A stretch of DNA of 64,000 bases from Niastella caeni (GCF_004834005.1 NZ_STFF01000003.1:434001-498000), one strand, 5' to 3'. Positions 30,958 through 40,413 are shown, counted from the stretch's first letter. Translations and numbers: made by a program. The notes: a model not told the origin generated them from the sequence alone.

Positions 30958-33777
30958 TTACCTCCCCAAAAGATTTATAGGTAAAATAAACTCCCACTGA
31001 TTCGGCCCTAACCCCTGTACTTCCCCATCGAATAACCGGCTGTACCGGATGCCGAAACTGACGGGATATTCGTTCCACCATTTGGTATCGAAGAACAACT
31101 CCGCCCCGGCCGACCGAAGCTCCAGATGCAGATTCTGCCGGTAATACCTCACATCGGTATAATCATAAAAACCATTGGCCCGAAGACGCTGGAAATACAC
31201 GATGTTGCCGATCCCAAAATCAGGATATACCAGCGGGAAATGATAATTCACGCCGTACTTGTACATCTCGGGCAACCGGTAAAAATTATATCCCAGGTAA
31301 CCGCGCGACATGGGAAAGCTGTTGGAAAAACCGTAATCGCCAATGGTATCCCGCTTTTGATAGGCGCCCGTTATTACCAGGTTATGCGTAGGCATGGCGC
31401 CAGGCAGGTACAAAGCGGCGCTGGTAAGCCATTGAAATCCGCTGTAGTTATTAATGATCGTTCTGTAGCGGGAAAACAAATTGATGCCGAAGCGCGGATA
31501 GATATGCTGCCGCGCCACCTGCGATTGCATCGTGAACGTCACAGATCCATCTACAAATTCAAATTGCTTATCGGCGTATTTTGTCTTGGCAAAATTGGTA
31601 TAATATACCTGGTGCGTGTTAATACCGCCCGAGAAACTTAAGCGGCGGTAATAGCGGCCGCCATTAAAGGTAAAGGGGAACTGCAATCCCAACCGGCCAT
31701 TGACCTCATTCCAGGTTTTAACAGCCGGACTGTCATTCTCCTGTCGATCGAATGCGCCTGCAACGCCTAATGTGAAGTAAGGGAACCAGGCGCCATAAAC
31801 GGCAGAAGCGCCTACCTCTTTGAACTTTTCATCGGTATTATAATTGAAATAAATTTCGGTCTGCAGGGTGTTCAGCACATTCTGCCCGATCAGCGAAAAC
31901 GTATAATCCGGGTCGGAAATATAAGGCCGCCAGCTGTGAAAATTGATCAGGTTAAACGCTTTGCGGTAGCGGCCGATGCGATACGACCTGCTGGTATCAA
32001 CCGGCAACGGCTGGTCCTGTTTCAATGAGCCCAGCTCATAGGTAAACAAGGAACTGGAAAATGCATCGGCATCCATTGGCTTCCAGCTATCAGCGGTAAT
32101 AGGTTGTTGCACCAGGTGATAACCTGCTGCCGTAAAAGCCGAATAAACGGCTTTGTTGTTCATCGTGCTCCATTGGTAATTGCCGGTGCCCGTATTGGCT
32201 GGCGTTTGTAACCGGTACAATTGCTTATTCACCAGGGCAAACAGTTCGTCCCGTTGCTGGTACGCCGCTGTAAATGTGATGGTATCGCCATGTACCAACG
32301 GGAACCCGGTGACGTGAAAGGAATACGGCAACAGTTCCTCTACCGAACCGTCATTGATATTCACCAACCCTAGTGTGTTGGCGCCGGTGGTAGTACGAAT
32401 GGCCGATAACACGGTGTTCTCCTTATAAAATTTGGGATGGCTGTAGTACAACTGTTTCGGATTGGGCACTTTTTTCAATACAGCTCCTGAGCTGGCATCC
32501 AGAATATGCAGTGTAGCGGCGCCGCCTGTTTGAACATCAACGGCCACCACCTGCTTACCATCTGCAGAAATATCCGGCGCAAAATACCTGGAATGATGGG
32601 TGATCGTTTGCTGTTGGCCTGAATGCACGTCCAACACTTTCAGCACACTGTAATCCTTCCAGGCCCAACGTACGTCGGCTTCATAAGCCGCATATACAAT
32701 TTTACCGTTGCGGTACGAGAAATAATTATCAAGCGAAATATCTTTTGTTCGCAAGCGGGTATCACTACCGGCGGTCAGGTTGCGGAGGTAAAACGCCGGT
32801 ATTTTTTTATAGCTGCTCTTTACCAGCACCACCGTATTAGCGTCTATCCATTGCGGAAATTCCTCATCGCCCGAAAAATGTTTTTGTTGCTGCGCCCAAT
32901 TGCTTACCGCATCGTTTTTAACTGAATCAACATACACCCTGAAATATTGCATTGCTTCATTTCGAAAAGTAGTATAACTGGTATGGCTGTATTTTTTAAT
33001 TGCTCGTTGAAACGGGTACAGCACACCGTTAAACCGGGCCGCATCATCGGTAACGTTCTTCCAGAAATCGGGCCCGTACTTTTCGCGGCCATAAGCCACC
33101 TGCATATAGCCAAGGTGATAATGATCAGGCACAAAATCACGCAACGAACCATTGCGCAGTTTCATCCACGAATAATTTTTATTGGCCAGCCACAACGAGC
33201 GATAGTCATTAAAGAAAAAAGGTAACCGGCCCCTGCCCTGCTGGCTTTTCAGCGTTTCCTGGTACACCGCATCTCCTTCCCAGAACCAGTTGGGTATGGC
33301 CGCACTGTTGGCCATCGCCAGTCCTTCCTGCCCGAACAAATAGTAAGCGACCCTCGACAAGCCTTTGCGAAAATTATTGAACTGCTGCACATGCCGGTAT
33401 TCGTGCAGGGCCAGCATATGATACCAGGGCGTGGTGCCTAAATCGAACGGATTTTGCGGCGGCATCAGGTAAAACTCACTGCGCCAGGGGCCCAATGCAA
33501 CATACGCATTGGAGATAGTGGTGCGGGGCTGCAATACGATATTGATCTTGCGCATGCGGCTGCCAATGGTAGGCGTTGTTTGCACGGCCAGGCGTTGCAC
33601 GGTAGCGGCAATGTCTGTAGCCTGCTTTTCCAAACCTGATTGAGCGGGAAAAATTACCCGCAGGGTATCGTTATTGATCTGGTTCCATTTGGTTGAAGGG
33701 GGATGACCGCCAAACTGTTGGGCCTGCAATACACTAACCACCGGTAAGCAAAAGATTAAAAGAAATAGTTTTCTCAT
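30958..33777 (-). CDS. Large envelope protein: HEYRH metallopeptidase-like, beta-propeller, beta-barrel
   Basis: 939 residues with signal peptide MRKLFLLIFCLPVVSVLQAQ. Residues 125-129 read HEYRH, the zinc motif HExxH, and WFWEGDAVYQE (about 164-174) supplies a plausible third ligand Glu167, the gluzincin layout of the peptidase-MA group. The middle (about 280-560) resembles TolB-type WD propeller blades (LDVHSGQQQTITHHSRYFAPDISADGKQVVAVD). The C-terminal ~300 residues alternate aromatic strands and end in a typical outer-membrane barrel terminus (YPVSFGIRYSRLFDG ... WEFILPINLLGR). It is probably an outer-membrane protein with a surface or periplasmic peptidase. Activity is inferred. Confidence 0.78.
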   Translation of the reverse strand: MRKLFLLIFCLPVVSVLQAQQFGGHPPSTKWNQINNDTLRVIFPAQSGLEKQATDIAATVQRLAVQTTPTIGSRMRKINIVLQPRTTISNAYVALGPWRSEFYLMPPQNPFDLGTTPWYHMLALHEYRHVQQFNNFRKGLSRVAYYLFGQEGLAMANSAAIPNWFWEGDAVYQETLKSQQGRGRLPFFFNDYRSLWLANKNYSWMKLRNGSLRDFVPDHYHLGYMQVAYGREKYGPDFWKNVTDDAARFNGVLYPFQRAIKKYSHTSYTTFRNEAMQYFRVYVDSVKNDAVSNWAQQQKHFSGDEEFPQWIDANTVVLVKSSYKKIPAFYLRNLTAGSDTRLRTKDISLDNYFSYRNGKIVYAAYEADVRWAWKDYSVLKVLDVHSGQQQTITHHSRYFAPDISADGKQVVAVDVQTGGAATLHILDASSGAVLKKVPNPKQLYYSHPKFYKENTVLSAIRTTTGANTLGLVNINDGSVEELLPYSFHVTGFPLVHGDTITFTAAYQQRDELFALVNKQLYRLQTPANTGTGNYQWSTMNNKAVYSAFTAAGYHLVQQPITADSWKPMDADAFSSSLFTYELGSLKQDQPLPVDTSRSYRIGRYRKAFNLINFHSWRPYISDPDYTFSLIGQNVLNTLQTEIYFNYNTDEKFKEVGASAVYGAWFPYFTLGVAGAFDRQENDSPAVKTWNEVNGRLGLQFPFTFNGGRYYRRLSFSGGINTHQVYYTNFAKTKYADKQFEFVDGSVTFTMQSQVARQHIYPRFGINLFSRYRTIINNYSGFQWLTSAALYLPGAMPTHNLVITGAYQKRDTIGDYGFSNSFPMSRGYLGYNFYRLPEMYKYGVNYHFPLVYPDFGIGNIVYFQRLRANGFYDYTDVRYYRQNLHLELRSAGAELFFDTKWWNEYPVSFGIRYSRLFDGEVQGLGPNQWEFILPINLLGR

Positions 33778-33845
33778 TCTAATGGACTATGTAACACTGA
33801 AAATAAAGCCTTTTTTCTATATACAATGAATGTTTTTGTTTCGTA

Positions 33846-33950
33846 GCCGTAAGCGGTAAGCTGTAAGCCAAACTGTATTTGCTTATGGCTTATGGCTTAA
33901 AGCTTATGGCCTGTATTTGCTTGCCGTGTGTGGCGTGTGGCGTGTAGCTG
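33846..33950. repeat. Palindromic GTAAGC / GCTTATGGCTT repeat
   Basis: AGCCGTAAGCGGTAAGCTG words are answered by GCTTATGGCTTATGGCTTAAAGC words (hairpin), followed by GTGTGGCGTGTGGCGTGTAG. It fills most of the divergent space between the metallopeptidase-like gene and prsW. Confidence 0.7.
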
Positions 33951-34035
33951 TATTTTATGTATCTTGAGCCCGATTGCAATGCCCTGTACCACGTTCTGTT
34001 ATTCCTTGTCGGGTAAAAACATATTTAAGTAAATC

Positions 34036-34773
34036 ATGCTTTCTTTATTAGCCCTGGCTATAGCGCCTGGAGCGGCTATTACGTTGTATATCTATTCAAG
34101 AGATAAGTACGACCGGGAGCCGCTGAAACCCTTACTGATCTCCTTTTTACTGGGCATGGTGGCAACTGCTCCGGCCATTCTTATTCAAACCAGTTTAAAG
34201 CCGGTGTTATTCCTTCAGTTTCCCGACTTCACCGTCTGGTATTATTTTTTACTGTCATTTATTGTAGTGGCTGTTAGCGAAGAAGGCAGCAAGTACGTTA
34301 TGTTGCGGTTCTATGCCTATCGCAACAAAGCCTTTAACGAACCCTTCGATGGCATTATTTATTCGGTGATGATCAGCATGGGATTTGCCACTTTGGAAAA
34401 TATCGGTTATGTATTGAATTATGGTTTTAAAACAGGCATCATCCGCATGTTTTTGTCGGTTCCCCTGCATGGCGCCTTTGCCGTGTTGATGGGCTATCAC
34501 GTTGGCCTGGCGAAATTCGATCCGGCCCGCGCCATACAGCATATAGTAAAAGGATTATTGCTGGCGATGTTCTTTCATGGCGCATTCGATTTCTTTCTGA
34601 TGCTGCAAAACAGCGAGCAGGTAAAGCAACATGTATCGAACGGATTGTTGATCGGAGGCGCGCTGACGGCCTGGGGCATTGCCATCCGCATGTCTGTAAA
34701 ATCGATCCGGCTGCATGAATCGCATTCTAAACAAAACTTCCATAAAAACAACGAAACACTTTCAGAAGTATAA
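34036..34773 (+). CDS. prsW: PrsW-family intramembrane metalloprotease
   Basis: 245 residues, about eight hydrophobic segments. The PrsW motifs are in order: SEEGSKYVMLR (EExxK, motif 1), EPFDGIIYSVMISMGFATLENIGYVL (motif 2 with the FATxEN core), VPLHGAFAVLMGYHVG (motif 3 His) and MFFHGAFDFF (motif 4 His). In Bacillus, PrsW cleaves the anti-sigma factor RsiW at site 1; here the substrate is unknown and no anti-sigma gene lies nearby. A GNAT gene follows after 13 bases and is probably co-transcribed. Confidence 0.92.
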   Translation: MLSLLALAIAPGAAITLYIYSRDKYDREPLKPLLISFLLGMVATAPAILIQTSLKPVLFLQFPDFTVWYYFLLSFIVVAVSEEGSKYVMLRFYAYRNKAFNEPFDGIIYSVMISMGFATLENIGYVLNYGFKTGIIRMFLSVPLHGAFAVLMGYHVGLAKFDPARAIQHIVKGLLLAMFFHGAFDFFLMLQNSEQVKQHVSNGLLIGGALTAWGIAIRMSVKSIRLHESHSKQNFHKNNETLSEV

Positions 34774-34786
34774 TATCTTGCGAGGT

Positions 34787-35290
34787 ATGATCACTATTCG
34801 ATTGGCAAACGTTGATGACCTTCCAACAATAGAACGGCTGGCGCGGGAAATATGGCCTGTTACTTATGGAGAGATCCTGTCGCCGGAACAACTGGCGTAC
34901 ATGCTCGACCTTATTTACAACAACGCCGTTTTACGCGACCAGTTGCTGAATCAGCATCACACATTTTTAATTGCTGAGCTGGAAGGAAAGCCTGTGGCGT
35001 TTGCCGTTTTTTCAACTATAGAGCCTGGCATTTGCAAACTGCATAAGATATACGTTCACCAAAATACGCAGGGCAAAGGCGTAGGCAAGCAACTGATCGA
35101 TCATATTACGGAGCATCTGCGATCGCAATCCATGCACACGTTACGCCTGAACGTAAACCGCCAGAACAAAGCCCGTTTCTTTTATGAAAAGCTGGGATTC
35201 AAAGTTGTTAAAGAAGAAGATATTGATATTGGGAATGGCTACTTCATGATTGACTTTGTCATGGAAAAGAAGCTGGTTAGTGGAAATTAA
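34787..35290 (+). CDS. GNAT-family N-acetyltransferase
   Basis: 167 residues from the ATG at 34787, which has an upstream GAGG and avoids a 24-residue extension into prsW. The GNAT fold is clear: ITIRLANVDDLPTIERLAREIWP (N-terminal strand and helix), VAFAVFS, LHKIYVHQNTQGKGVGKQLIDHI with the acetyl-CoA loop Q-G-K-G-V-G-K, and LNVNRQNKARFFYEKLGFKVVKEE. The substrate is unknown; the N/Y-rich C-terminal pattern resembles spermidine or protein-alpha-amine acetyltransferases. It follows prsW by 13 bases. A palindromic repeat lies after the stop. Confidence 0.88.
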   Translation: MITIRLANVDDLPTIERLAREIWPVTYGEILSPEQLAYMLDLIYNNAVLRDQLLNQHHTFLIAELEGKPVAFAVFSTIEPGICKLHKIYVHQNTQGKGVGKQLIDHITEHLRSQSMHTLRLNVNRQNKARFFYEKLGFKVVKEEDIDIGNGYFMIDFVMEKKLVSGN

Positions 35291-35390
35291 AAATGAGGAA
35301 TGAAAAATCAGAAATGAAAAAGTAAAATCCATTCATTCCGGTATTCCACTTTTTCATTCCTCTGTTTCTCATTTCTAATTCTTCATTTCT
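35291..35390. repeat. Palindromic GAATGAAAAA repeat between convergent genes
   Basis: AAAATGAGGAATGAAAAATC and AGAAATGAAAAAGT words are answered by ACTTTTTCATTCCTCTG and CTCATTTCTAATTCTTC words, giving a long hairpin. It fits exactly between the converging GNAT and YhhQ genes and could terminate both. Related words are at 61142-61305. Confidence 0.7.
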
Positions 35391-36167
35391 CTATTCACTT
35401 TCTTTCCCCATCGCCGCCAGTTTCATCTTCTTAGTCGTTTCAGGGCCAAAATATTTTTCAATCCGGTATTCTACAAAATAAATAAGGGGTGTCAATAGCA
35501 GCGCCATAAGGAATTTGTATATATAGTTCATAACACCTATTGCCAGCAACTGCTGCCATGGATATTTTCCCAGGAAGGCAATAAAAAGAACAATATAACT
35601 ATCTATTAATTGGGAAACAACAGTTGAACCGGTCGCGCGCAGCCACACATGCTTTTCACCGGTGCGTTGCTTTATTTTATGAAACACGTATACGTCTACT
35701 AACTGGCTTACCAGGAAAGCCACCAGGCTGCCTACGATGATCCGCATGCCCTGACCAAACACACTGCCAAAAGCTGTTTGCATATCCGGCACCCCCTCTT
35801 TTATACTTCCACTAACCCAAAAATCAGCAGGCGGCATCCAAATTGCGAGGAAGTACATAAGGAATGCATAAGAAATAAGAACCACCGCAGTAATACTAAT
35901 GCGGCGCACTGCCCTGGGCCCATAATATTCATTGATAATATCGGTCATCACAAACTCCAGCGGCCATAATAAAACACCACAGGTAAGGGTAAAGGTCAAT
36001 CCCGATTGCCCGAACAGGGTAAAATTGGCAGGCGGAACACCTAACAATTTTTCCAGGGAAAATAACTTGGTACCAATGCTCTCCGCAATCAACGCGTTGG
36101 CAACAAAAAAAGCGGCAAAAAATACAAACAGCCGGGTCGGTTTATCCTTGATAATAGATTGGATCAT
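35391..36167 (-). CDS. yhhQ: Queuosine precursor transporter (YhhQ/VUT family)
   Basis: YhhQ imports queuosine precursors such as preQ0/preQ1. The 258 residues hold about six membrane helices. Family features: FFVANALIAESIGTKLF, then GVLLWPLEFVMTDIINEYYGPRAVRRI (the T-D-x-x-N-E-x-x-G motif), VAFLVSQLVDVYVFHKIKQRTG and RATGSTVVSQLIDSYIVLFIAF, all conserved in YhhQ/VUT proteins. It is located in the inner membrane. Its start overlaps the end of the next upstream gene (36164-36454) by four bases. No queuosine genes lie nearby. The family is confident, the substrate follows family precedent. Confidence 0.9.
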   Translation of the reverse strand: MIQSIIKDKPTRLFVFFAAFFVANALIAESIGTKLFSLEKLLGVPPANFTLFGQSGLTFTLTCGVLLWPLEFVMTDIINEYYGPRAVRRISITAVVLISYAFLMYFLAIWMPPADFWVSGSIKEGVPDMQTAFGSVFGQGMRIIVGSLVAFLVSQLVDVYVFHKIKQRTGEKHVWLRATGSTVVSQLIDSYIVLFIAFLGKYPWQQLLAIGVMNYIYKFLMALLLTPLIYFVEYRIEKYFGPETTKKMKLAAMGKESE

Positions 36168-36454
36168 CTTATAAAAAGTATTATCTGGGGCAATAAAAAA
36201 AGAAAATTAGCAATAATAAGCCATTGGGGAAAATGTTTCCACACCGCTTTGCGCCGCCATATAAAAACAAGCACAAACAAATTCACCACAACATTCAACA
36301 GAAACGCGATCAAAATGCCTAAAATCAGGATAAGCGAAACAAATTCGCCGGCCTGGCCTTCCTTCAAAATGGGATAGAACCGCATAACCCACACCAATAC
36401 AAAGCAAACATTACAAATAAAAGCCACCCGACTGAAAAATATTAAACTTTGCAT
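36164..36454 (-). CDS. Small membrane protein upstream of yhhQ
   Basis: Unrecognised 96-residue protein with three hydrophobic segments: about 5-24 (IFFSRVAFICNVCFVLVWVM), 38-63 (FVSLILILGILIAFLLNVVVNLFVLVF) and 77-95 (WLIIANFLFLLPQIILFI). Its last codon overlaps the yhhQ start (ATGA-type overlap), so translation is probably coupled. Divergent from yfhO, with 57 bases between the starts. No function assigned. Confidence 0.7.
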   Translation of the reverse strand: MQSLIFFSRVAFICNVCFVLVWVMRFYPILKEGQAGEFVSLILILGILIAFLLNVVVNLFVLVFIWRRKAVWKHFPQWLIIANFLFLLPQIILFIR

Positions 36455-36464
36455 ATAGTTAACT

Positions 36465-36490
36465 TGCTGTAAAATTGCATTATTTTGCCC
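36465..36490. promoter_or_regulatory. 26-base conserved upstream block (copy 1)
   Basis: This block, starting TTGCTGTAAAATTGCATT, is identical over 26 bases to 47658-47683, which precedes the epimerase gene, and the next five bases differ at one position. Here it lies 21 bases before yfhO. It contains TTATTTTG, one mismatch from TAnnTTTG, so a shared promoter or operator is plausible. Confidence 0.55.
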
Positions 36491-36511
36491 AACTAATAAT
36501 TATTTGCAATA

Positions 36512-39181
36512 ATGAAGAAAACACTCTGGCAACAGGTAATGCCGCATCTGATATCCACTGCTATTTTTTTAATAGTAGCCCTGCTCTTTTGTAAACCGGC
36601 GCTGGAAAGTGATACCGTGATGAGGCAAGGGGATGCTACCAACTGGCAGGGCATGAGCCACCAGTTGATTGAATATAAAGAAAAGCATGGCCACGTTCCT
36701 TTGTGGGCAACCAATATGTACGGTGGCATGCCGGCATACCAGATTTTGATGGAGGGTCCATGGCATCCCCTTGGCATTATTGGGAAAGTACTGGAACTGG
36801 GATTGCCCAAACCCATCAACATGTTCTTCCTGGCCTGCATTTGTTTTTACTTCCTGTGCATGTGCCTGCGTATTCGGCCCTGGGTAGGTGTTATTGGCGG
36901 GTTGGCGTTTGCCTATAGTACCACCTTCCCTATTTTTATAACGGCCGGTCACGATACGCAAATGCTGGCGCTGGCTTATACCCCTGCTGTAATGGGTGGC
37001 GTCATCTTGTTATTCGATAAAAAATACATCAGCGGATTTATAGTAACGGCTTTATTCACCGGTATACAAATTTTGATGGGTCACCAGCAGATAAGCTATT
37101 ACATGTTCCTGGTGATCGGTATTATGGTGCTGTTCTTTACGGTACAGGGTATCAGGAGCGGCAAAGCCGCCCATTCATTAAAAGCAATTGGCCTGATCGC
37201 AGTAGCCAGTATTTTGGGGATCATGGTAAATGCAGTGAGCTTGTTAACCGTGTACGATTATTCAAAAGAATCGAAACGGGGCGGCCAGCTGGTGATGGAT
37301 AAAAAAGAGAACGCCAGCGACGTTGTTAAGAATGATAAAACAAAAGGACTGAGCAAAGACTATGCATTTGGCTGGAGTTATGGCTGGACGGAATCCCTGA
37401 CCCTGATGTTCCCGGGTGTAATGGGCTACGGTGCGCATTATGCGGAACGGGATGGGGACCAGTTCATGTTTCCCAAGCTCGATGGCAGCTCCAAGGTTTC
37501 TGAATACCTGGGTGAAAAATTAAACACCCCCGAAGAACAGTCTGCCAGTGTAGCTTTTCAGTTAAGCGGTAATTTATATTGGGGCGATCAGCCGTTTACC
37601 GCCGGCCCCATTTACCTGGGCGCTATCGTTTGCCTGCTGTTCATTTTTGCCATGGTATACCTTGATGGAACGCATAAATGGTGGATCTTAACAGCCGCCA
37701 TACTTGGTGTGTTGCTGGCCCTGGGAAGACATTTCGCCGCCTTTAATTATTTCATGTTCGATCACTTTCCGTTTTATAATAAATTCCGGGTGCCTACCAT
37801 GGCGCTTGAGATCACCGGCCTGGTTGTGCCCATCGGTGTTGCCCTGGGATTAGAGAAACTGATAGCCAATCCCGTGGTAGACCTTAAAAAACTGAAATTA
37901 GCGGCCCTTATCACCGGCGCCGTGTTTGTGCTGGCAGCGGGATTGTATTTCACTTCCGATTACAGCAATGAGAACAAGCAACGCACCACGGCTATTAACC
38001 AGGTTATGAGTGCGGGACAAAACGACCCGAACATAATGGCCAAAATGGATTCCATCAACCGCCAGTTTCAGGCCAAGTCAGACAACCGCATTTTTGAAAA
38101 CTTTCTTTACCAAACCAAAGGCGACGCTAACATTGCACGCGGGTTGTTGACCGCCCTGCGCGCAGATCGTCAAAAGGCCTTTGGCGCTACCATCCTGCGT
38201 TCACTGGTATTTGTGCTCATTGCCATGGGCATTGTATTCCTTTTTGTAAAAAAGAAGATCAACGCCACTATTTTGCTGGCTGGTATCGGGCTATTAACGC
38301 TTATCGACCTGTTAAGCATGGATAGCAATTACCTGAATAGTTTCAGTTTCGGCAGCAGGGAAAGTTATGAAGCCAGTGAGTTTCCTTTAACGGGCGCCGA
38401 CCAGGCTATTCTGAAAGATACCGATCCCAATTTCCGGGTATTGAATACCACCGTAGGCGATCCGTTCCAGGGCGATTCACGCACTTCTTATTATCACAAA
38501 TCTGTTGGTGGTTACCACCCGGCGCGGTTAGGCATCTATGATGACCTGATGACCTATCAGCTTATGAGCAACACGAACCAGGCCGTACTCAATATGCTCA
38601 ATACAAAATACTTTATACAACAGGGTCAGCCAACGCAACCCAATCAACAGCCCGCCCTGGAAGCAGCGCGTAACCCGAACGCCCTGGGCAACTGCTGGTT
38701 TGTAAAAAGTGTGAAATATGTAAACGGGCCAGTTGAGGAAATGAAAGCGTTGAACAACTTCAATCCGGCCGAAGTAGCCATTGTTGACAATACGTTCAAA
38801 TCTCAATTAAACGGAGCGGTTGCAGCAGACAGTGCGGCTACCATTAAACAGGTTGCTTTCGATAATGATGCTATCAAATATGAAAGCAACAGCAATGCAG
38901 CGCATACCGCCGTGTTCAGTGAAATTTATTATAAAGACTGGAAAGCATACATAGATGGTAAGCCGGCGCCCATTGCAAAAGCCAATTACGTGCTGCGCGC
39001 CCTGCTTATACCTGCCGGTAAGCACAATATTGATTTCAGGTTTGAACCCAAAGTCTATTACACCGGCAGCACCATTACAAGCATTGCGGGCTGGATAATA
39101 ACGCTGCTGCTGGTAGCTTATATCGGCTGGATTGCCTGGTCTGAGACGAAAAAGAAAAAATCTGTAAAAACAGTGGCATAA
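36512..39181 (+). CDS. YfhO-family membrane protein
   Basis: YfhO-family proteins are multi-pass membrane proteins, probably glycosyltransferase-C-like, that use lipid-linked sugars to decorate envelope polymers. This one has 889 residues and about 13 hydrophobic segments in the first ~620 residues. The N-terminal QGDATNWQGMSHQLIEYKEKHGHVPLWATNMYGGMPAYQ block, DTQMLALAYTPAVMGG and the Asp-rich periplasmic loops match the family (PF09586-type). The C-terminal part is a soluble periplasmic domain ending VYYTGSTITSIAGWIITLLLVAYIGWIAW, one last helix. A conserved 26-base block precedes it and a glycosyltransferase gene follows. Confidence 0.85.
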   Translation: MKKTLWQQVMPHLISTAIFLIVALLFCKPALESDTVMRQGDATNWQGMSHQLIEYKEKHGHVPLWATNMYGGMPAYQILMEGPWHPLGIIGKVLELGLPKPINMFFLACICFYFLCMCLRIRPWVGVIGGLAFAYSTTFPIFITAGHDTQMLALAYTPAVMGGVILLFDKKYISGFIVTALFTGIQILMGHQQISYYMFLVIGIMVLFFTVQGIRSGKAAHSLKAIGLIAVASILGIMVNAVSLLTVYDYSKESKRGGQLVMDKKENASDVVKNDKTKGLSKDYAFGWSYGWTESLTLMFPGVMGYGAHYAERDGDQFMFPKLDGSSKVSEYLGEKLNTPEEQSASVAFQLSGNLYWGDQPFTAGPIYLGAIVCLLFIFAMVYLDGTHKWWILTAAILGVLLALGRHFAAFNYFMFDHFPFYNKFRVPTMALEITGLVVPIGVALGLEKLIANPVVDLKKLKLAALITGAVFVLAAGLYFTSDYSNENKQRTTAINQVMSAGQNDPNIMAKMDSINRQFQAKSDNRIFENFLYQTKGDANIARGLLTALRADRQKAFGATILRSLVFVLIAMGIVFLFVKKKINATILLAGIGLLTLIDLLSMDSNYLNSFSFGSRESYEASEFPLTGADQAILKDTDPNFRVLNTTVGDPFQGDSRTSYYHKSVGGYHPARLGIYDDLMTYQLMSNTNQAVLNMLNTKYFIQQGQPTQPNQQPALEAARNPNALGNCWFVKSVKYVNGPVEEMKALNNFNPAEVAIVDNTFKSQLNGAVAADSAATIKQVAFDNDAIKYESNSNAAHTAVFSEIYYKDWKAYIDGKPAPIAKANYVLRALLIPAGKHNIDFRFEPKVYYTGSTITSIAGWIITLLLVAYIGWIAWSETKKKKSVKTVA

Positions 39182-39185
39182 TGAA

Positions 39186-39231
39186 ATGGTTGATGGTTTG
39201 AGCCTGCCGGAAGGCAGGTTCAGCCATCAAC
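39186..39231. repeat. Long inverted repeat after yfhO
   Basis: TGGTTGATGG...GCCTGCC and GGCAGG...CCATCAACCA pair around GGAA with a small internal bulge (about 21 bp). It may be the primary terminator or a processing hairpin of the yfhO transcript. Confidence 0.65.
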
Positions 39232-39246
39232 CAATTTAATACTACT

Positions 39247-39279
39247 GGGACTAACCTTTTGGGGAAGTCCCCTTTTTTT
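39247..39279 (+). terminator. Intrinsic terminator abutting the next start codon
   Basis: GGGACT (39247-39252) pairs with AGTCCC (39266-39271), with an alternative compact hairpin GGGG-AAGT-CCCC (39261-39272). A run of seven T (39273-39279) is followed directly by the ATG of the glycosyltransferase at 39280. It ends the yfhO transcript and might attenuate the next gene. Confidence 0.7.
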
Positions 39280-40398
39280 ATGAAAGCAAAACAGGTAAAG
39301 CTCGCATCACTGGTCTCCTATAAAATATTGCCGCCTGTATTAGGCGGGCAAAAAGGAATAGCGCTGTTCAATAAATACATTTCCCGGCATGCATCCTTTA
39401 CCTGTATCGCTACCCGAAATAATGATCCACAGGCTGCTGAATATGAGGTATTGAACATTTTGTCTAACTCCCCTCTGCGCTATATAAATCCTTTCTATTT
39501 CTTTACCATCCGCAAGATCATCCGTCAGCGGCAGATCACCCATCTTTTGCTGGAGCATCCCTATTATGGCTGGCTGGCCCTGTTGTTAAAATGGTTTACA
39601 GGCGTGCGACTGGTAGTGCATTCGCATAATATAGAAGGGCTGCGATGGAAAACGCTGGGTAAATGGTGGTGGAAGATAATGTGGCTTTACGAAAAGCAGG
39701 TGCACAAAAACGCGCACTATAACTTCTTTATACATGAAGACGACCGGCTGTATGCCATCGAGCATTTTAAATTACAGCCACAGCGGTGTTTAACCATTAC
39801 GTTTGGTATTGAATGGAATACACCACCCTCCCCCGCTGAGAAAGAAGCGGCCCGAAACACGCTCCTTGCCAGGTACAATATACCTGCCGATCATTGCATT
39901 TTATTTTTCAACGGGGCCTTTGACTACCCCCCAAACCTGGATGCCCTTGAACGGATCATTCAGGTAGTGCTTCCTGCATTGCAAAAAAAAGGTTCGTTCA
40001 AATATACCATTCTCATTTGTGGCAAAAACATTCCACCCGCCATTAGTGAATTAAGCCTGCCCAATTTTATCACTGCCGGTTTTGTCGACGACATTACCGT
40101 GTACTTTAAAGGCGCCGATATTTTTTTAAATCCCATTACCGAAGGCGGGGGTATAAAAACAAAACTGGTAGAAGCACTGGGTTTTAATCTGAGTGCGGTT
40201 TCTACCAGTCATGGCGCTATAGGCGTCGATGCGGGTATCTGTAACGGTAAGCTGCAATTAACTGATGACATCGCCCATGGCTTTGTCGAAAAAATAATGC
40301 AACTGGCCACTAACAAAAAAGATATTCCGCCAGCTTTTTACGATCACTTTTATTGGGACAATATTGCGCAAAAAGCAATTCGCTTTATAGAAATATAA
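39280..40398 (+). CDS. Glycosyltransferase (GT4-like)
   Basis: 372 residues from the ATG at 39280; an in-frame TTG at 39259 lies inside the terminator and is rejected. The pattern is GT-B fold: N-terminal domain with LVVHSHNIEGLRWKTLGKWW, C-terminal domain with ILFFNGAFDYPPNLDALERII, ILICGKNIPP, ITAGFVDDITVYFKGADIFLNPITEGGGIKTKLVEALGFNLSAVST, where the E-G-G-G-I-K-T-K-x-x-E-A block is the sugar-nucleotide E-x7-E motif. Probably adds a sugar to a surface polymer, perhaps with the upstream YfhO. Acceptor unknown; cytoplasmic or membrane-associated. Confidence 0.85.
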   Translation: MKAKQVKLASLVSYKILPPVLGGQKGIALFNKYISRHASFTCIATRNNDPQAAEYEVLNILSNSPLRYINPFYFFTIRKIIRQRQITHLLLEHPYYGWLALLLKWFTGVRLVVHSHNIEGLRWKTLGKWWWKIMWLYEKQVHKNAHYNFFIHEDDRLYAIEHFKLQPQRCLTITFGIEWNTPPSPAEKEAARNTLLARYNIPADHCILFFNGAFDYPPNLDALERIIQVVLPALQKKGSFKYTILICGKNIPPAISELSLPNFITAGFVDDITVYFKGADIFLNPITEGGGIKTKLVEALGFNLSAVSTSHGAIGVDAGICNGKLQLTDDIAHGFVEKIMQLATNKKDIPPAFYDHFYWDNIAQKAIRFIEI

Positions 40399-40413
40399 TA
40401 TCTCTATCCATTA

